From positions 372,001-436,000 of the forward strand of contig NZ_PKMC01000002.1 of NCBI RefSeq assembly GCF_002849225.1: DNA of 64,000 nt, given 5' to 3'. This document shows, in pieces, positions 35,581 to 44,521 of the stretch. The notes under the pieces are model-generated. The model saw nothing but the letters and a program-made list of their open reading frames with translations, did not search any database and had not been told where the DNA came from. Each line of letters begins with the position of its first letter. The first letter of the stretch is position 1. Made by a program: the position numbers and the translations under genes. This stretch comes from Actinomyces sp. UMB0138 (GTDB lineage: Bacteria > Bacillota > Negativicutes > Veillonellales > Veillonellaceae).

Positions 35581-36567
35581 ATGCGCATCAGCTTGGTTTT
35601 AGGTTCGGGTGGAGCCCGCGGGTGGGCTCACATTGGCGTGATCGAAGAAGTCGAACGGCGCGGACACACGATCGTGTCGATCGCGGGGGCGTCGATGGGC
35701 GCGCTAGTGGGTGGCGTCTACGGGACGGGCAAGCTACCCGAAGTGGCGCAGTGGGCGGCATCTTTGACGCGCACGGACGTGGTGCGCCTAGTAGACCCGG
35801 CGCTGGGGTCGGCTGGCATTGTGCGCGGCCAGAAAGTACTCAAGAAGATCGAGGAGATCGCCGGGTCGGCACGCATCGAAGAGCTGTCTATTCCCTTCAC
35901 GGCGGTGGCTACAGACTTATTGTCGCAGCGCGAAATTTGGTTCCAATCGGGGCCACTGTATCCGGCGATCCGTGCTTCCATTTCCATCCCCACAATCTTC
36001 ACTCCCGTGCTGATGGGGGACAGACTGTTGGCAGACGGCGGCCTAGTAAATCCGGTGCCGGTTGAACCTACTCTGGCGCAGGTATCGGATGCGACCATTG
36101 CGGTAAACCTGTACGGCCACCCAGATGCGCACCCGCGGGACCGCCTCCGAAAAGCAATAGAGGCAGAAAGGCAGGGCTCCGCCCTCGCTAAATCCATTAA
36201 CAAGGGCGTTACTGCGCTTACGGACAACGAACTGTTCCACAAGATCACGCGCTATTTTGAAGAGCCGCAAAAAGAAGAGTGCGGGCAGATTACTGAACCA
36301 GGCAATCCCGAGGCGGGCAACGATCCGCAAGAGAACTGGGGGCCGGAAAAGTTGCCCTCCGGCATATCTACCTGGCAGGTGGCGGACATGTCTATGACTA
36401 CCATGCAAGAATTGGTGTACCGCTACCGGGCGGCCTCTAATCCGGTCAGCGCCACGATCGAGATTCCCATCGACAAGGTGGGAACTTTGGAGTTCTACCG
36501 GGCCCAAGAAATGATGGATTACGGCCGGGAATTGGCCGCGGGCGTGCTGGATGAGTTAGAAAGCTAA
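35581..36567 (+). CDS. Patatin-like phospholipase (RssA/NTE family)
   Basis: 328 residues. GSGGARGWAHIGV is the oxyanion loop, GASMGALVGG the Ser elbow and DGGLVNPVP the catalytic Asp, together the Ser-Asp dyad of bacterial patatins. No signal peptide is present, so it probably acts on lipids from the cytosol. The C-terminal 100 residues have no clear domain. The transaldolase gene follows after about 100 bp. Confidence 0.88.
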   Translation: MRISLVLGSGGARGWAHIGVIEEVERRGHTIVSIAGASMGALVGGVYGTGKLPEVAQWAASLTRTDVVRLVDPALGSAGIVRGQKVLKKIEEIAGSARIEELSIPFTAVATDLLSQREIWFQSGPLYPAIRASISIPTIFTPVLMGDRLLADGGLVNPVPVEPTLAQVSDATIAVNLYGHPDAHPRDRLRKAIEAERQGSALAKSINKGVTALTDNELFHKITRYFEEPQKEECGQITEPGNPEAGNDPQENWGPEKLPSGISTWQVADMSMTTMQELVYRYRAASNPVSATIEIPIDKVGTLEFYRAQEMMDYGRELAAGVLDELES

Positions 36568-36672
36568 GAACTGCAGCCGGAAGTGTTCACGGCAGGTATA
36601 ATTAACAGCGAAGCTGCGAAAAGTAACAGCAGCGCTGTGAATTGTAACTGGTGTTACGGCGAAGGAGCACTA

Positions 36673-37779
36673 ATGAGCGGTAACCTTTTAGAACTTTCTT
36701 CAATTGGCGTCTCTATCTGGCTGGACGACCTGTCCAGAGGCAGACTGGAATCGGGCAATCTGCGCGAACTGATTGATTCGTCCTCGGTGGTTGGTGTGAC
36801 CACAAATCCGGCCATTTTTAATGCTGCAATTGGAACGGGTAGTCAATACGCGGACCAGATCAAGGAATTGGCTTCCAAAGGCGCCGACGTGGGCGCTGCC
36901 ATCGAAGCAATGACTACTGATGATGTGCGCGCTGCCTGCGATCTGTTTGCGCCCATCTACGAAGCCACGCACGGCCGCGATGGACGCGTGTCCATCGAAG
37001 TGGACCCCCGCCTAGCCGACAAGGCAGAAGAAACAGTAGCAGCTGCGAAAAACCTGTGGCAGGTAGTGGATCGGCCTAACGCGATGATCAAGATCCCCGC
37101 CACTGCCGCGGGACTGGAAGCAATTCCCGAGGTAATCGGGGCAGGCATCTCCGTCAACGTGACGCTGATCTTCTCGGTACCGCAGTACCGACAGGTAGTC
37201 GAAGCTTATTGGGCTGGGTTGGAAAAGGCGCGCGAGGCCGGCATCGACCTTTCCACTATTACGTCTGTGGCCTCCTTCTTTGTTTCGCGCGTAGACGCGC
37301 TGGTCGACTCGCTGTTGGACAAGAAGGGTGGCGAAGAGGCAGCTCAGCTGCGCTCCAAGGCCGGGGTTGCCAATGCGCGCCTAGCGTATGAGGCCTACCA
37401 GGAATCGCTACAGCAGGAACGGTGGACAGAACTGGCGAGGGATGGTGCCACCAAACAACGGCCACTGTGGGCTTCGACGGGCGTGAAGGATCCATCGCTG
37501 AAACCCACCTTGTACGTTGACGAACTGGCCGCCCCCGACACCGTCAACACGATGCCCGAAAAAACCATGAAAGCGGTGGCTGAATCGGCTGAATTGCACG
37601 GAGACGCGGTCAGCGCGAACATCGGCGAAGCCCATCAGGTATTCGCAGCGCTAGCAGAAGCGGGAATCGACTTTAGTGCCGTTTCCCGCCAGCTTTTAGA
37701 CGAGGGCGTCAAGAAGTTTGAGGTCGCCTGGGAGGAACTACTCGCCAGCGTGAAGGAAGCACTCGCCGCTTCCAAGTAG
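36673..37779 (+). CDS. tal: Transaldolase (housekeeping, pentose phosphate pathway)
   Basis: 368 residues from ATG 36673 with GAAGGAG 6 bp upstream; the frame is open to 36583 but without a start signal. SIWLDDLSRGRL, VTTNPAIFNAAI and AMIKIPATAAGL (Schiff-base Lys) define the actinobacterial Tal. It interconverts sedoheptulose-7-phosphate and glyceraldehyde-3-phosphate. A TATAAT at 36597-36602 and several short inverted repeats lie in the leader. It is distinct from the divergent transaldolase at 2470. Confidence 0.93.
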   Translation: MSGNLLELSSIGVSIWLDDLSRGRLESGNLRELIDSSSVVGVTTNPAIFNAAIGTGSQYADQIKELASKGADVGAAIEAMTTDDVRAACDLFAPIYEATHGRDGRVSIEVDPRLADKAEETVAAAKNLWQVVDRPNAMIKIPATAAGLEAIPEVIGAGISVNVTLIFSVPQYRQVVEAYWAGLEKAREAGIDLSTITSVASFFVSRVDALVDSLLDKKGGEEAAQLRSKAGVANARLAYEAYQESLQQERWTELARDGATKQRPLWASTGVKDPSLKPTLYVDELAAPDTVNTMPEKTMKAVAESAELHGDAVSANIGEAHQVFAALAEAGIDFSAVSRQLLDEGVKKFEVAWEELLASVKEALAASK

Positions 37780-37805
37780 CCTAAACCATTGCGGCAAAGC
37801 CCGCT

Positions 37806-38273
37806 CTAGCTGCGTAAATCGGAAAAGAAAGTGTGCAGCTGGGCGCGGGCTTCGCCCTCTAAAATCCCGCCAATCACTTCGGGGCGGTGATTCAAACGGG
37901 AATCGCGGGCCACATCGCGGATCGACCCGCACGCGCCAGCCTTCGGATCCCATGCGGCAAAGACAATGCGGTCCACGCGGGACAGGACGGCCGCCCCGGC
38001 GCACATAGTGCAAGGTTCCAGCGACACCACCAGTGTGCAGCCCTGCAGAGTGTGCCTGCTGAGGGCGGCCCCAGCAGCCCGCAGCGCCAGCACCTCGGCG
38101 TGTGCAGTCGGATCGAAATGGGGGGCGCGCTGGGCGTTGCGCGCCTCAGAAACTACCAGCCCATCGGCCGTGACGACTAGCGCGCCCACCGGCACCTCGC
38201 CAAAAGAGCCGCCGTCCTCGGCAAGTTCCAGAGTACGGCGCAGAAGTGGGGTCCAGCGGGAGTGGCAATTCAT
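37806..38273 (-). CDS. tadA: tRNA-specific adenosine deaminase (TadA)
   Basis: 155 residues, cytidine-deaminase fold. HAEVLALRAAG gives the zinc His and catalytic Glu; PCTMCAGA gives the two zinc cysteines. It makes inosine at the wobble position of tRNA-Arg. It is divergent from upp, with about 60 bp between the starts. Its stop is 24 bp from the end of the convergent transaldolase gene. Confidence 0.92.
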   Translation of the reverse strand: MNCHSRWTPLLRRTLELAEDGGSFGEVPVGALVVTADGLVVSEARNAQRAPHFDPTAHAEVLALRAAGAALSRHTLQGCTLVVSLEPCTMCAGAAVLSRVDRIVFAAWDPKAGACGSIRDVARDSRLNHRPEVIGGILEGEARAQLHTFFSDLRS

Positions 38274-38334
38274 GGTTTTAAGGTACCAGGGCCTTGTCTA
38301 CCCGTATCCAGGGGCAACGCGGTAGCCTAAAGGT

Positions 38335-38973
38335 ATGGATTTGAAAGTGCTTGACCACCCCCTTGTAAACCATAAGATGACCGTCCTGCGTGACAAGAAC
38401 ACGCCCTCGTCCACGTTCCGCATGATCGTAGACGAACTAACAACTCTGCTAGCCTACGAGGCCACCCGCAACGTGCGCGTCGAGGACGTGCAGGTTGAAA
38501 CCCCGGTCGCGCCGACTGGTGGAAAGAAGCTATCTGAACCCCGCCCCATCGTGATCCCAATCCTGCGTGCCGGCCTGGGCATGCTCGACGGTATGACTCG
38601 CCTACTGCCCACAGCCGAAGTTGGCTTCCTGGGCATGGTCCGTGACGACGAGACGCTAGCCGTGGAAACCTACGCGAACCGCCTGCCTGACGACCTGACT
38701 GATCGGCAGGTATTCCTGGTAGACCCGATGCTCGCAACCGGGCACACCCTGGTAGCCGCTGTGAACTACGTGCTGGAGCGCGGGGCTCGCGACGTCACCT
38801 GCACCTCGCTGGTGGCTGCCCCACAAGGAATCAAGGCCATGCAGGAAGCAATCGGCGACCGCGCCGACGTGCATGTGGTTGTTGCTGCCGAGGACGAAGG
38901 GCTCAACGAGCATAACTACATCGTCCCTGGTCTTGGCGATGCAGGCGACCGCCTGTACGGCATTGTCGACTAG
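38335..38973 (+). CDS. upp: Uracil phosphoribosyltransferase (Upp)
   Basis: 212 residues. [17 protein letters not shown] is the PRPP loop and the C-terminal [13 protein letters not shown] is the uracil-binding motif. It salvages uracil to UMP. Length and motifs are normal. A short AAAGG lies before the ATG. Confidence 0.95.
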   Translation: MDLKVLDHPLVNHKMTVLRDKNTPSSTFRMIVDELTTLLAYEATRNVRVEDVQVETPVAPTGGKKLSEPRPIVIPILRAGLGMLDGMTRLLPTAEVGFLGMVRDDETLAVETYANRLPDDLTDRQVFLVDPMLATGHTLVAAVNYVLERGARDVTCTSLVAAPQGIKAMQEAIGDRADVHVVVAAEDEGLNEHNYIVPGLGDAGDRLYGIVD

Positions 38974-39056
38974 TTAGTTACTTGGCGTGAAACTCGCGTT
39001 CGCGGTTAGGCAATATGCCGGCGCGGCGCGGGTGGGACGTCTCACTGTCAACCGAT

Positions 39057-39086
39057 TTGAGGTCAACCCTTGCGGTTTTGTATAGT
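39057..39086 (+). promoter_or_regulatory. Promoter of tRNA-Ser
   Basis: TTGAGG (39057-39062) and TATAGT (39081-39086), 18 bp apart and about 30 bp before the tRNA. Confidence 0.6.
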
Positions 39087-39116
39087 GAGTGTCTGGGCTT
39101 ACTATTAGTGAGCTTT

Positions 39117-39202
39117 GGTGGAGTGTCCGAGCGGCCGAAGGTGCAGCACTCGAAATGCTGTGTGGTTAATAGCCACCGTGGGTTCAAATCCCACCTCCAC
39201 CG
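39117..39202 (+). tRNA. tRNA-Ser (anticodon CGA)
   Basis: An 86-base cloverleaf: acceptor stem GGTGGAG (39117-39123) with CTCCACC (39195-39201), discriminator G, anticodon stem around ACTCGAAAT with CGA, a long variable arm (GTGGTTAATAGCCAC) as in serine tRNAs, and a GTTCAAAT T-loop. CCA is not encoded. A terminator hairpin follows at once. Confidence 0.95.
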
Positions 39203-39212
39203 CTATTTAAAT

Positions 39213-39246
39213 AGCCTCTGACCTGGGAAAACAGGTTAGGGGCTTT
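39213..39246 (+). terminator. Terminator after tRNA-Ser
   Basis: AGCCTCTGACCTG (39213-39225) pairs with CAGGTTAGGGGCT (39232-39244) including G-T pairs; TT follows. Confidence 0.7.
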
Positions 39247-39510
39247 ACTATTGCGGTTGTCGACGCATAAGCAACGCATAAGCGTCCGCGCTCGCGGGGT
39301 GCGGGGTTCCCTCCCGGCCCCTACCACGCCCTGGCGGTGGGGTTCGACAATTTTTCGTCTCTACGAGCTTCCAAAACTTTTAGACGAGGCGCAAAAAGCA
39401 AAGGCACAAAAAGGCGACACCAGCCCGCCCTCGGGCTAATAATTTAGACACCTGCGAAGGAATATGGACACCGTTCGCGCCGGTAATACCAGCTCGACTA
39501 GGGTGGCGGT
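39247..39510 (+). other. Non-coding spacer after tRNA-Ser
   Basis: About 260 bp without a supported gene. It holds a short direct repeat, ACGCATAAGC twice about 11 bp apart near 39263-39284, and a frame of 62 codons (39251-39439) without a ribosome site. The sequence might be scar tissue of an integration at the tRNA 3' end, but no integrase or repeated tRNA end is seen. Confidence 0.35.
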
Positions 39511-40299
39511 ATGGCAGAGCACGTAAATGACACCCCGCGATCCTATTCGAAGCCATTCCTGCTTGCCGTTTGCCGCCCACCTGGGCTCATAGCGGAGGAT
39601 GAGGTGGCTGTAATTAAAGAATGGGGCAATATGTCGGATACGGAGCTCCACCAAGTTTCCCTCCTGAACCCTTCTGAGCCTAATCCGGCCACAGAGCTGG
39701 AACTGACTAAGTATTCGGGAGTCATAATTACAGGCTCGCCGTTTGGCTACGCCCACCCTCAAGAAACGAAAAGCGCCCAGCACTTGCTGGTAGAAGAACG
39801 CGTGTCTGCTTTAGCTCGCCGCGTGGTAGCGGAGGATTTTCCCACTTTAGGTATCTGCTTCGGACTGCAGACGTTGGCAAGAGCCACCGGCGGAATGCTG
39901 GTGGGCGGTTTTGCTGAAGACCTGCAGGCGCCAGAAATCAGGCTTACAGATGCGGGGAAAGCCGATCCGCTAACAGGTAAATTGCCCGCCATATTCCGCT
40001 CCTACACAGGGCATTCGGATGCGGTCGGCCAGCTTCCGGCCACCGCCACCCTGCTGGCGTCCGGCTCGTTCTGTCACGTGCAGATGGTCCGGTGGGGTAA
40101 GAACGTGTACGGCACCCAATTCCACCCCGAAATTACCACTGCAGGAATGCATATACGCATCAATTCATACGGCGACACCTACTACCCGGCTGCTCAGAAA
40201 TCCCAGGTCATAGCCCGTTGCAACGCAGCTGACGTCAAAGGAGCAAACCAGGTAATTACCGAATTTGCCAACCGCTTCCGCTGCCAACTCCCCGCCTAG
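39511..40299 (+). CDS. Class I glutamine amidotransferase-like protein
   Basis: 262 residues. GICFGLQTLARATGG carries the nucleophile Cys and GTQFHPEI the His-Pro-Glu of GATase1 enzymes. The arrangement is that of stand-alone GMP-synthase-like amidotransferases (YfeJ type), which lack a synthetase partner. Substrate unknown. It stands alone between tRNA-Ser and a YbdK-type ligase. Confidence 0.82.
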   Translation: MAEHVNDTPRSYSKPFLLAVCRPPGLIAEDEVAVIKEWGNMSDTELHQVSLLNPSEPNPATELELTKYSGVIITGSPFGYAHPQETKSAQHLLVEERVSALARRVVAEDFPTLGICFGLQTLARATGGMLVGGFAEDLQAPEIRLTDAGKADPLTGKLPAIFRSYTGHSDAVGQLPATATLLASGSFCHVQMVRWGKNVYGTQFHPEITTAGMHIRINSYGDTYYPAAQKSQVIARCNAADVKGANQVITEFANRFRCQLPA

Positions 40300-40362
40300 T
40301 AGCCGCTGGGGGCGGCTGTAAGTGACTGGGGAGTTCGCCCTCGAAAAGGGAGAACCCGCGAG

Positions 40363-40480
40363 CCATGGTGTTATTTTTCAACCCTGGCGCTTTTCGCGAA
40401 ACATGGTGTAGATCGCCAAGGTTCGACGAAAACACCAAGGCTCGTCAATTTTCACCAGAGGTCGGCGACAGCACCAAGAT
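40363..40480. repeat. Degenerate inverted and direct repeats upstream of the YbdK-type gene
   Basis: A 21-base segment at 40363-40383 (starting CCATGGTGTT) is complementary to 40420-40440 (ending ACACCAAGG) at about 15 of 21 positions. Related CACCAAG(G/A)(T/C)TCG units recur at about 40433 and 40473. No gene is seen in 40300-40692. It looks like a worn dispersed repeat. Confidence 0.4.
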
Positions 40481-40692
40481 TCGACATGCCCGGCTAGCTT
40501 CCCAATTACCTCCCCCGAGGGCGGCACCTACAGCTACACGGCCGCGCTACCGCAACTGTGCAGGCAGGGCCAATGCGGCGTGGTTTCTACCTTTGGACAC
40601 TCGGCGGCGCGGTCGTGGGATGCCAAGTACGATTTTGCTGTCACTTGTCTGGATCGCTGGCGGCGCTAGAGAAATTACGGGAGCATGTAACC

Positions 40693-41895
40693 ATGGCTAT
40701 TGACTTTGCTTGCTCGGAACGGTCGACGATTGGCTTGGAGTGGGAACTCCAGCTAATCGACAAAGACTCTGATGACCTGCGCCAATGTGCGGATACGGTG
40801 ATTGCTGAGGCTGAGAAAGCGCACCCCGACACAACTTTGATATACGGCGAAATGCTGCGTAACACGGTCGAACTAGTCTCGCGTAAGAACACGACGGTTG
40901 CCGGGTGTGCAGCCGACATGGAAGAGGCTCTGGAACAGCTGGAGCCAGCCCTCTCGCGATTGCGCATTGAACTGGCCTCGGCGGGATCGCACCCCTTTGC
41001 CCAGCCCTCATACCAGCGTGTCAGCGATTCTGACCGCTACGGCGAACTGGTAAATCGCACCCAGTTCTGGGGCAGGCAGATGCTGCTGTTTGGCACGCAC
41101 GTGCACGTGGGCATCGAGGATCGGGACAAGGTGATGCCGATCCAGAACTTCTTGGCCACCAAGCTGGGCCACATTCAGGCCATTTCCGCCTCCTCCCCAT
41201 TCTGGGCGGGGACCAACACGGGGTATGCGGACAACCGCGCGATGGTGTTCCAGCAGCTTCCCACTGCGGGCGCACCCCGCCAGTTCGATTCCTGGGAGGG
41301 GCTAGAAAAGTATACGGCGGACATGCTGAAGACCGGCGTGATTGATTCTTTCAACGAGATTCGGTGGGATATTCGCCCTTCGCCAAAGCTGGGAACGATC
41401 GAAGTGCGCGTGTGCGATGCTGCCTCCAACTTGGCCGAATTGCGTGCCTTTGCGGCGCTGATCCATTCGCTGGTGGAAACGGCTTCGCGGGAGCTGGATG
41501 CGGGACGTGCGCTGGCCAGGGTGCCTGACTGGTTCTTGGCTGAGAACAAGTGGCGGGCCGCCCGCTACGGTATGGATGCGATTCTTATCGAAAATGCCGA
41601 GGGCGACGAAGCGCTGATCACCGATACTCTTCCTGATCTGCTCGATTGGCTTGAGCCTGCCGCCACTGACCTAGGTTGCCTAGACGATTTGGGATTTATT
41701 CACGAGATAGTCTCCACAGGGGCTGGCTACCAGCGGCAGTTGCAGGTTGCGAATACTACCGGCAATTTGGAGGCCGTAGTTGCCTACCTCCGGGCTGAAC
41801 TAAAGGCGGGGGCGCCGATCCGCCCTCACGAATTCGAACCACAGCTGGAGGGCGTACACGTGCCGGCCGAAGGGAACCGGGGTTGGAATCGGTGA
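40693..41895 (+). CDS. Carboxylate-amine ligase, YbdK/GCS2 family
   Basis: 400 residues from ATG 40693, where the family N terminus (TIGLEWELQLID) begins; CGGGAG lies 11 bp upstream. FGTHVHVGI and EIRWDIRPSPKLGTIEVRVCD are hallmarks of glutamate-cysteine ligase type 2 proteins. YbdK proteins have weak glutamate-cysteine ligase activity in vitro; the true substrate is unknown. Its stop overlaps the mobA start by 4 bp (GTGA), so it is coupled to the molybdenum cofactor genes, a link worth noting. Confidence 0.82.
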   Translation: MAIDFACSERSTIGLEWELQLIDKDSDDLRQCADTVIAEAEKAHPDTTLIYGEMLRNTVELVSRKNTTVAGCAADMEEALEQLEPALSRLRIELASAGSHPFAQPSYQRVSDSDRYGELVNRTQFWGRQMLLFGTHVHVGIEDRDKVMPIQNFLATKLGHIQAISASSPFWAGTNTGYADNRAMVFQQLPTAGAPRQFDSWEGLEKYTADMLKTGVIDSFNEIRWDIRPSPKLGTIEVRVCDAASNLAELRAFAALIHSLVETASRELDAGRALARVPDWFLAENKWRAARYGMDAILIENAEGDEALITDTLPDLLDWLEPAATDLGCLDDLGFIHEIVSTGAGYQRQLQVANTTGNLEAVVAYLRAELKAGAPIRPHEFEPQLEGVHVPAEGNRGWNR

Positions 41896-42491
41896 CCATT
41901 GAAGGCGTCGTTATCCTGGCGGGGGGCACGGCCCGCAGGCTGGGTGGTATTTCGAAGCCGGACTTGGAGGTGGCGTGCAGGCGCTTGCTGGACTGGCAGC
42001 TCGATCAGGTGTCCAGGGTGGCGCCCGAGGCCACCGTGGTAGTGGTGGCCCCGCCGCAGGTGCAGGTGCCAGCTGCGGTGGTGCGCGTTCTGGAAGACCC
42101 GCCTTTTGGCGGCCCGGTCGCCGGTTTCGCTGCTGGACTGGCAGCGCTAAGAAGGGCCGGGGTTACCGACGGTCTGATCGGCCTGGCCACCTGCGATGCG
42201 CCCCTCGCCCCAGCGAACTACCTGGGCCTGGTTGCCGCCCTCGAACCGGGGCTGGACGGGGCCGCCCCCACCACCGCCGCTGAGGATGGTACGTTCCCCC
42301 AGTACGCCCTTGGCGTATATCGGGCCGGCGCGCTGGGCAAAATCTTGCCTGAAAACGCCCGAAACGTGTCGGTCAAACGCACCTTTTCCCCTGCAAAACT
42401 GGCGTTTGTGCCGGATGTGAACCGCAACTGCACGGATGTAGATACGTGGGCGGATGTCAAAACGTTAGAAGGGTTACTAAAACTGCACTGA
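41892..42491 (+). CDS. mobA: Molybdenum cofactor guanylyltransferase (MobA)
   Basis: 199 residues from GTG 41892, overlapping the preceding stop. LAGGTARRLGGISKPDLEV is the nucleotide-binding motif, with Thr in place of the common Ser, and a later CDAPLA is the metal-binding Asp region. It attaches GMP to molybdopterin to form MGD, the cofactor form used by DMSO-reductase family enzymes such as Nar and Dms. moaA follows after 43 bp. Confidence 0.85.
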   Translation: MTIEGVVILAGGTARRLGGISKPDLEVACRRLLDWQLDQVSRVAPEATVVVVAPPQVQVPAAVVRVLEDPPFGGPVAGFAAGLAALRRAGVTDGLIGLATCDAPLAPANYLGLVAALEPGLDGAAPTTAAEDGTFPQYALGVYRAGALGKILPENARNVSVKRTFSPAKLAFVPDVNRNCTDVDTWADVKTLEGLLKLH

Positions 42492-42534
42492 ATAACTAGG
42501 CTAGTTAGACTAAAGCCCTGGATAGGGAGGTTTT

Positions 42535-43617
42535 TTGTCAACACTCGTCGAGTTGCCACTAGTGCAAACCAAGCTTGATCCGCGCGATCGCCCAGACGTG
42601 GCCGAATTGGTGGATAAGCATGGCCGAGTAGCTCGAGACATGCGCATCTCAGTGACGGATCGCTGCAATCTGCGCTGCCAATACTGCATGCCCGAAGAGG
42701 GCGTGGCCTTCCGTCCTACCGAGCAGATTCTGACCGATGCGGAAATAGTACGCCTGATGCGCATCGGAGTTGACTTGTGCGGCATTGAAGAGATCCGTTT
42801 TACAGGCGGGGAACCGCTCATGCGTCGCAGCCTGGAAAAGTTGGTGGAAGCGGCGGCCAACTTGCGCACTTGGCGGGGAAAGAAACTAGATATTTCCCTG
42901 ACCACCAACGGGCTGGGGCTGAAGCATCGCGCCCAAGGCTTGGCGGATGCCGGCTTGGATCGGGTGAATATTTCGATGGACTCGGCTACCCGCGCCGGGT
43001 ATTTGAAGTTGACGCGGCGGGACCGGTTCAAGGATGCTGCCGAGGGCGCCGTAGCTGCGGTTCGGGCCGGATTGAGGCCGGTAAAACTGAACGCGCTGCT
43101 GATGCCCGGCGTGAACGAATCCGAGGCGCCGGAACTCGTTCGCTACGCGCTGCGGGGCGGTTACGAGCTGCGCTTTATCGAATTCATGCCACTGGGCCCA
43201 CGTGGGTCTTGGAAGCGCGAACAGATGGTTACGCGCGACGATATTTTGGATCTTCTGCGCCCTCACTTCGACCTATGCCACCGTCCGGAGCGCGAACGGG
43301 GCGCGTCCCCTGCCGAAGAGTGGGATGTGATGCCTGGCGCGGATCATCCGGGTGGTCGCATCGGCATTATTGGATCTGTGACGCGGCCTTTCTGTGGGGA
43401 CTGCGACCGCACCCGGCTTACCGCGGATGGGCAGATCCGCTCGTGCCTGTTTGCGCGTTCAGAAACAGATTTGCGGAAGATGCTGCGCGGGGGCGCCACA
43501 GATCAGGAAATCGCCGCCGTGTGGCAGGCTGCGATGTGGGAGAAGCAGCCGGGGCACGGTATAAATGACCCTAGTTTCTTGAGCCCTTCGCGGCCCATGA
43601 GCGCGATTGGAGGATAA
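42535..43617 (+). CDS. moaA: GTP 3',8-cyclase (MoaA)
   Basis: 360 residues from TTG 42535, with GGGAGG 4 bp upstream. Radical-SAM cysteines are in CNLRCQYC; the C-terminal second [4Fe-4S] cluster is bound by CGDC and a third Cys in IRSCLF. The chain ends in GG, as needed for MoaA activity. It performs the first step of molybdopterin synthesis with MoaC. moaD follows directly. Confidence 0.95.
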   Translation: MSTLVELPLVQTKLDPRDRPDVAELVDKHGRVARDMRISVTDRCNLRCQYCMPEEGVAFRPTEQILTDAEIVRLMRIGVDLCGIEEIRFTGGEPLMRRSLEKLVEAAANLRTWRGKKLDISLTTNGLGLKHRAQGLADAGLDRVNISMDSATRAGYLKLTRRDRFKDAAEGAVAAVRAGLRPVKLNALLMPGVNESEAPELVRYALRGGYELRFIEFMPLGPRGSWKREQMVTRDDILDLLRPHFDLCHRPERERGASPAEEWDVMPGADHPGGRIGIIGSVTRPFCGDCDRTRLTADGQIRSCLFARSETDLRKMLRGGATDQEIAAVWQAAMWEKQPGHGINDPSFLSPSRPMSAIGG

Positions 43618-43872
43618 ATGCCTACAGCAAACGTGACCTATTTTGCGGGAGTGGCAGACGCCGCCGGGACTCGCCAAGAGAGTGTGCAGTTGCCTGAAAC
43701 GGTTGATGCCGCTTCCCTCAGAGAGCTCCTGAAGGTGGGAAAATCTGAACGCTTCGCCCAGGTGGTAGATGTGTGCGCCCTGATTGTGGGCGGGCAGGCG
43801 CTGGGCGCTGACCCGGTGCGCCTAGATGGCGAGATCTCGGTAGAGGTGCTGCCGCCCTTCGCCGGGGGGTAA
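43618..43872 (+). CDS. moaD: Molybdopterin synthase small subunit (MoaD)
   Basis: 84 residues, ubiquitin-like fold with the C-terminal PPFAGG. The last Gly is adenylated by MoeB and carries the thiocarboxylate sulphur. It starts at the base after the moaA stop. Its partner MoaE is encoded as part of a fusion at 44522. Confidence 0.92.
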   Translation: MPTANVTYFAGVADAAGTRQESVQLPETVDAASLRELLKVGKSERFAQVVDVCALIVGGQALGADPVRLDGEISVEVLPPFAGG

Positions 43873-43891
43873 AGACCCCGCGCCGCGGCGC

Positions 43892-44482
43892 TTACTTGCG
43901 CCCGCCGCGCTGACCGGGCCGAATAAGAATGTAGCGGAAGTACATTCCGCGGAGCCGCCCAAAGGGTTCCTTCACACGGTCGACGATGCGGAAGCCGACG
44001 CCCTCGTATAGGGGAAGAACCTTTTCGTTGCCTTCCATCACGTCCAAAATGTAGGTGCGGGCAGGCGCCACTTCAAGTGCCTTGCGGAGCATTCCCGTTG
44101 CCACGCCCTTGCCACGCGCGGCGGGAATGGTGCCAACGCAGCTGATAAACGCCTCTTTCGTGCCAACTTTCACAGGAGGGCGTACCTCGCGTTCCAGCAC
44201 GCGCCCGCCGATGTGCCCATAGATGGGGCCGAGAACCTTAGCCAGCTGCGAGTAATCTACGTTGAAGGGATTGCGCCCGGCGAAAGCAATTGCCACTACG
44301 CCTACCACTTGGCCGTCCTCGATAGCAATCACGAAGCGGTCGGGCACTACCGCGTGGGATAGTCCCTCGATCAGTTTGTTCTTGTCTGAGCTCAGGGCTT
44401 TGAATTGGTCGTAGAACGCAGTGGATACTGCTGCCACAATGCCGGCGCGGTCGGCGTCGGTGCCAAGTCTGTATTCGATCAT
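43892..44482 (-). CDS. GNAT-family N-acetyltransferase
   Basis: 196 residues. IPAARGKGVATGMLRKALE is the acetyl-CoA pyrophosphate loop (motif A). The N terminus MIEYRLGTDADRAGIVAAV is typical for the family. Substrate unknown. It is inserted between moaD and the mogA-moaE fusion on the minus strand and has no visible tie to cofactor synthesis. Confidence 0.8.
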   Translation of the reverse strand: MIEYRLGTDADRAGIVAAVSTAFYDQFKALSSDKNKLIEGLSHAVVPDRFVIAIEDGQVVGVVAIAFAGRNPFNVDYSQLAKVLGPIYGHIGGRVLEREVRPPVKVGTKEAFISCVGTIPAARGKGVATGMLRKALEVAPARTYILDVMEGNEKVLPLYEGVGFRIVDRVKEPFGRLRGMYFRYILIRPGQRGGRK

Positions 44483-44521
44483 GACTTCAACACTAAGCCG
44501 GCCGAGGGCACCCTTCCACCG

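Noticed and set aside
39251..39439. A 62-codon open frame after tRNA-Ser
   Set aside because: No ribosome site, begins in terminator-proximal sequence, and no recognisable protein; kept only as a possible scar.
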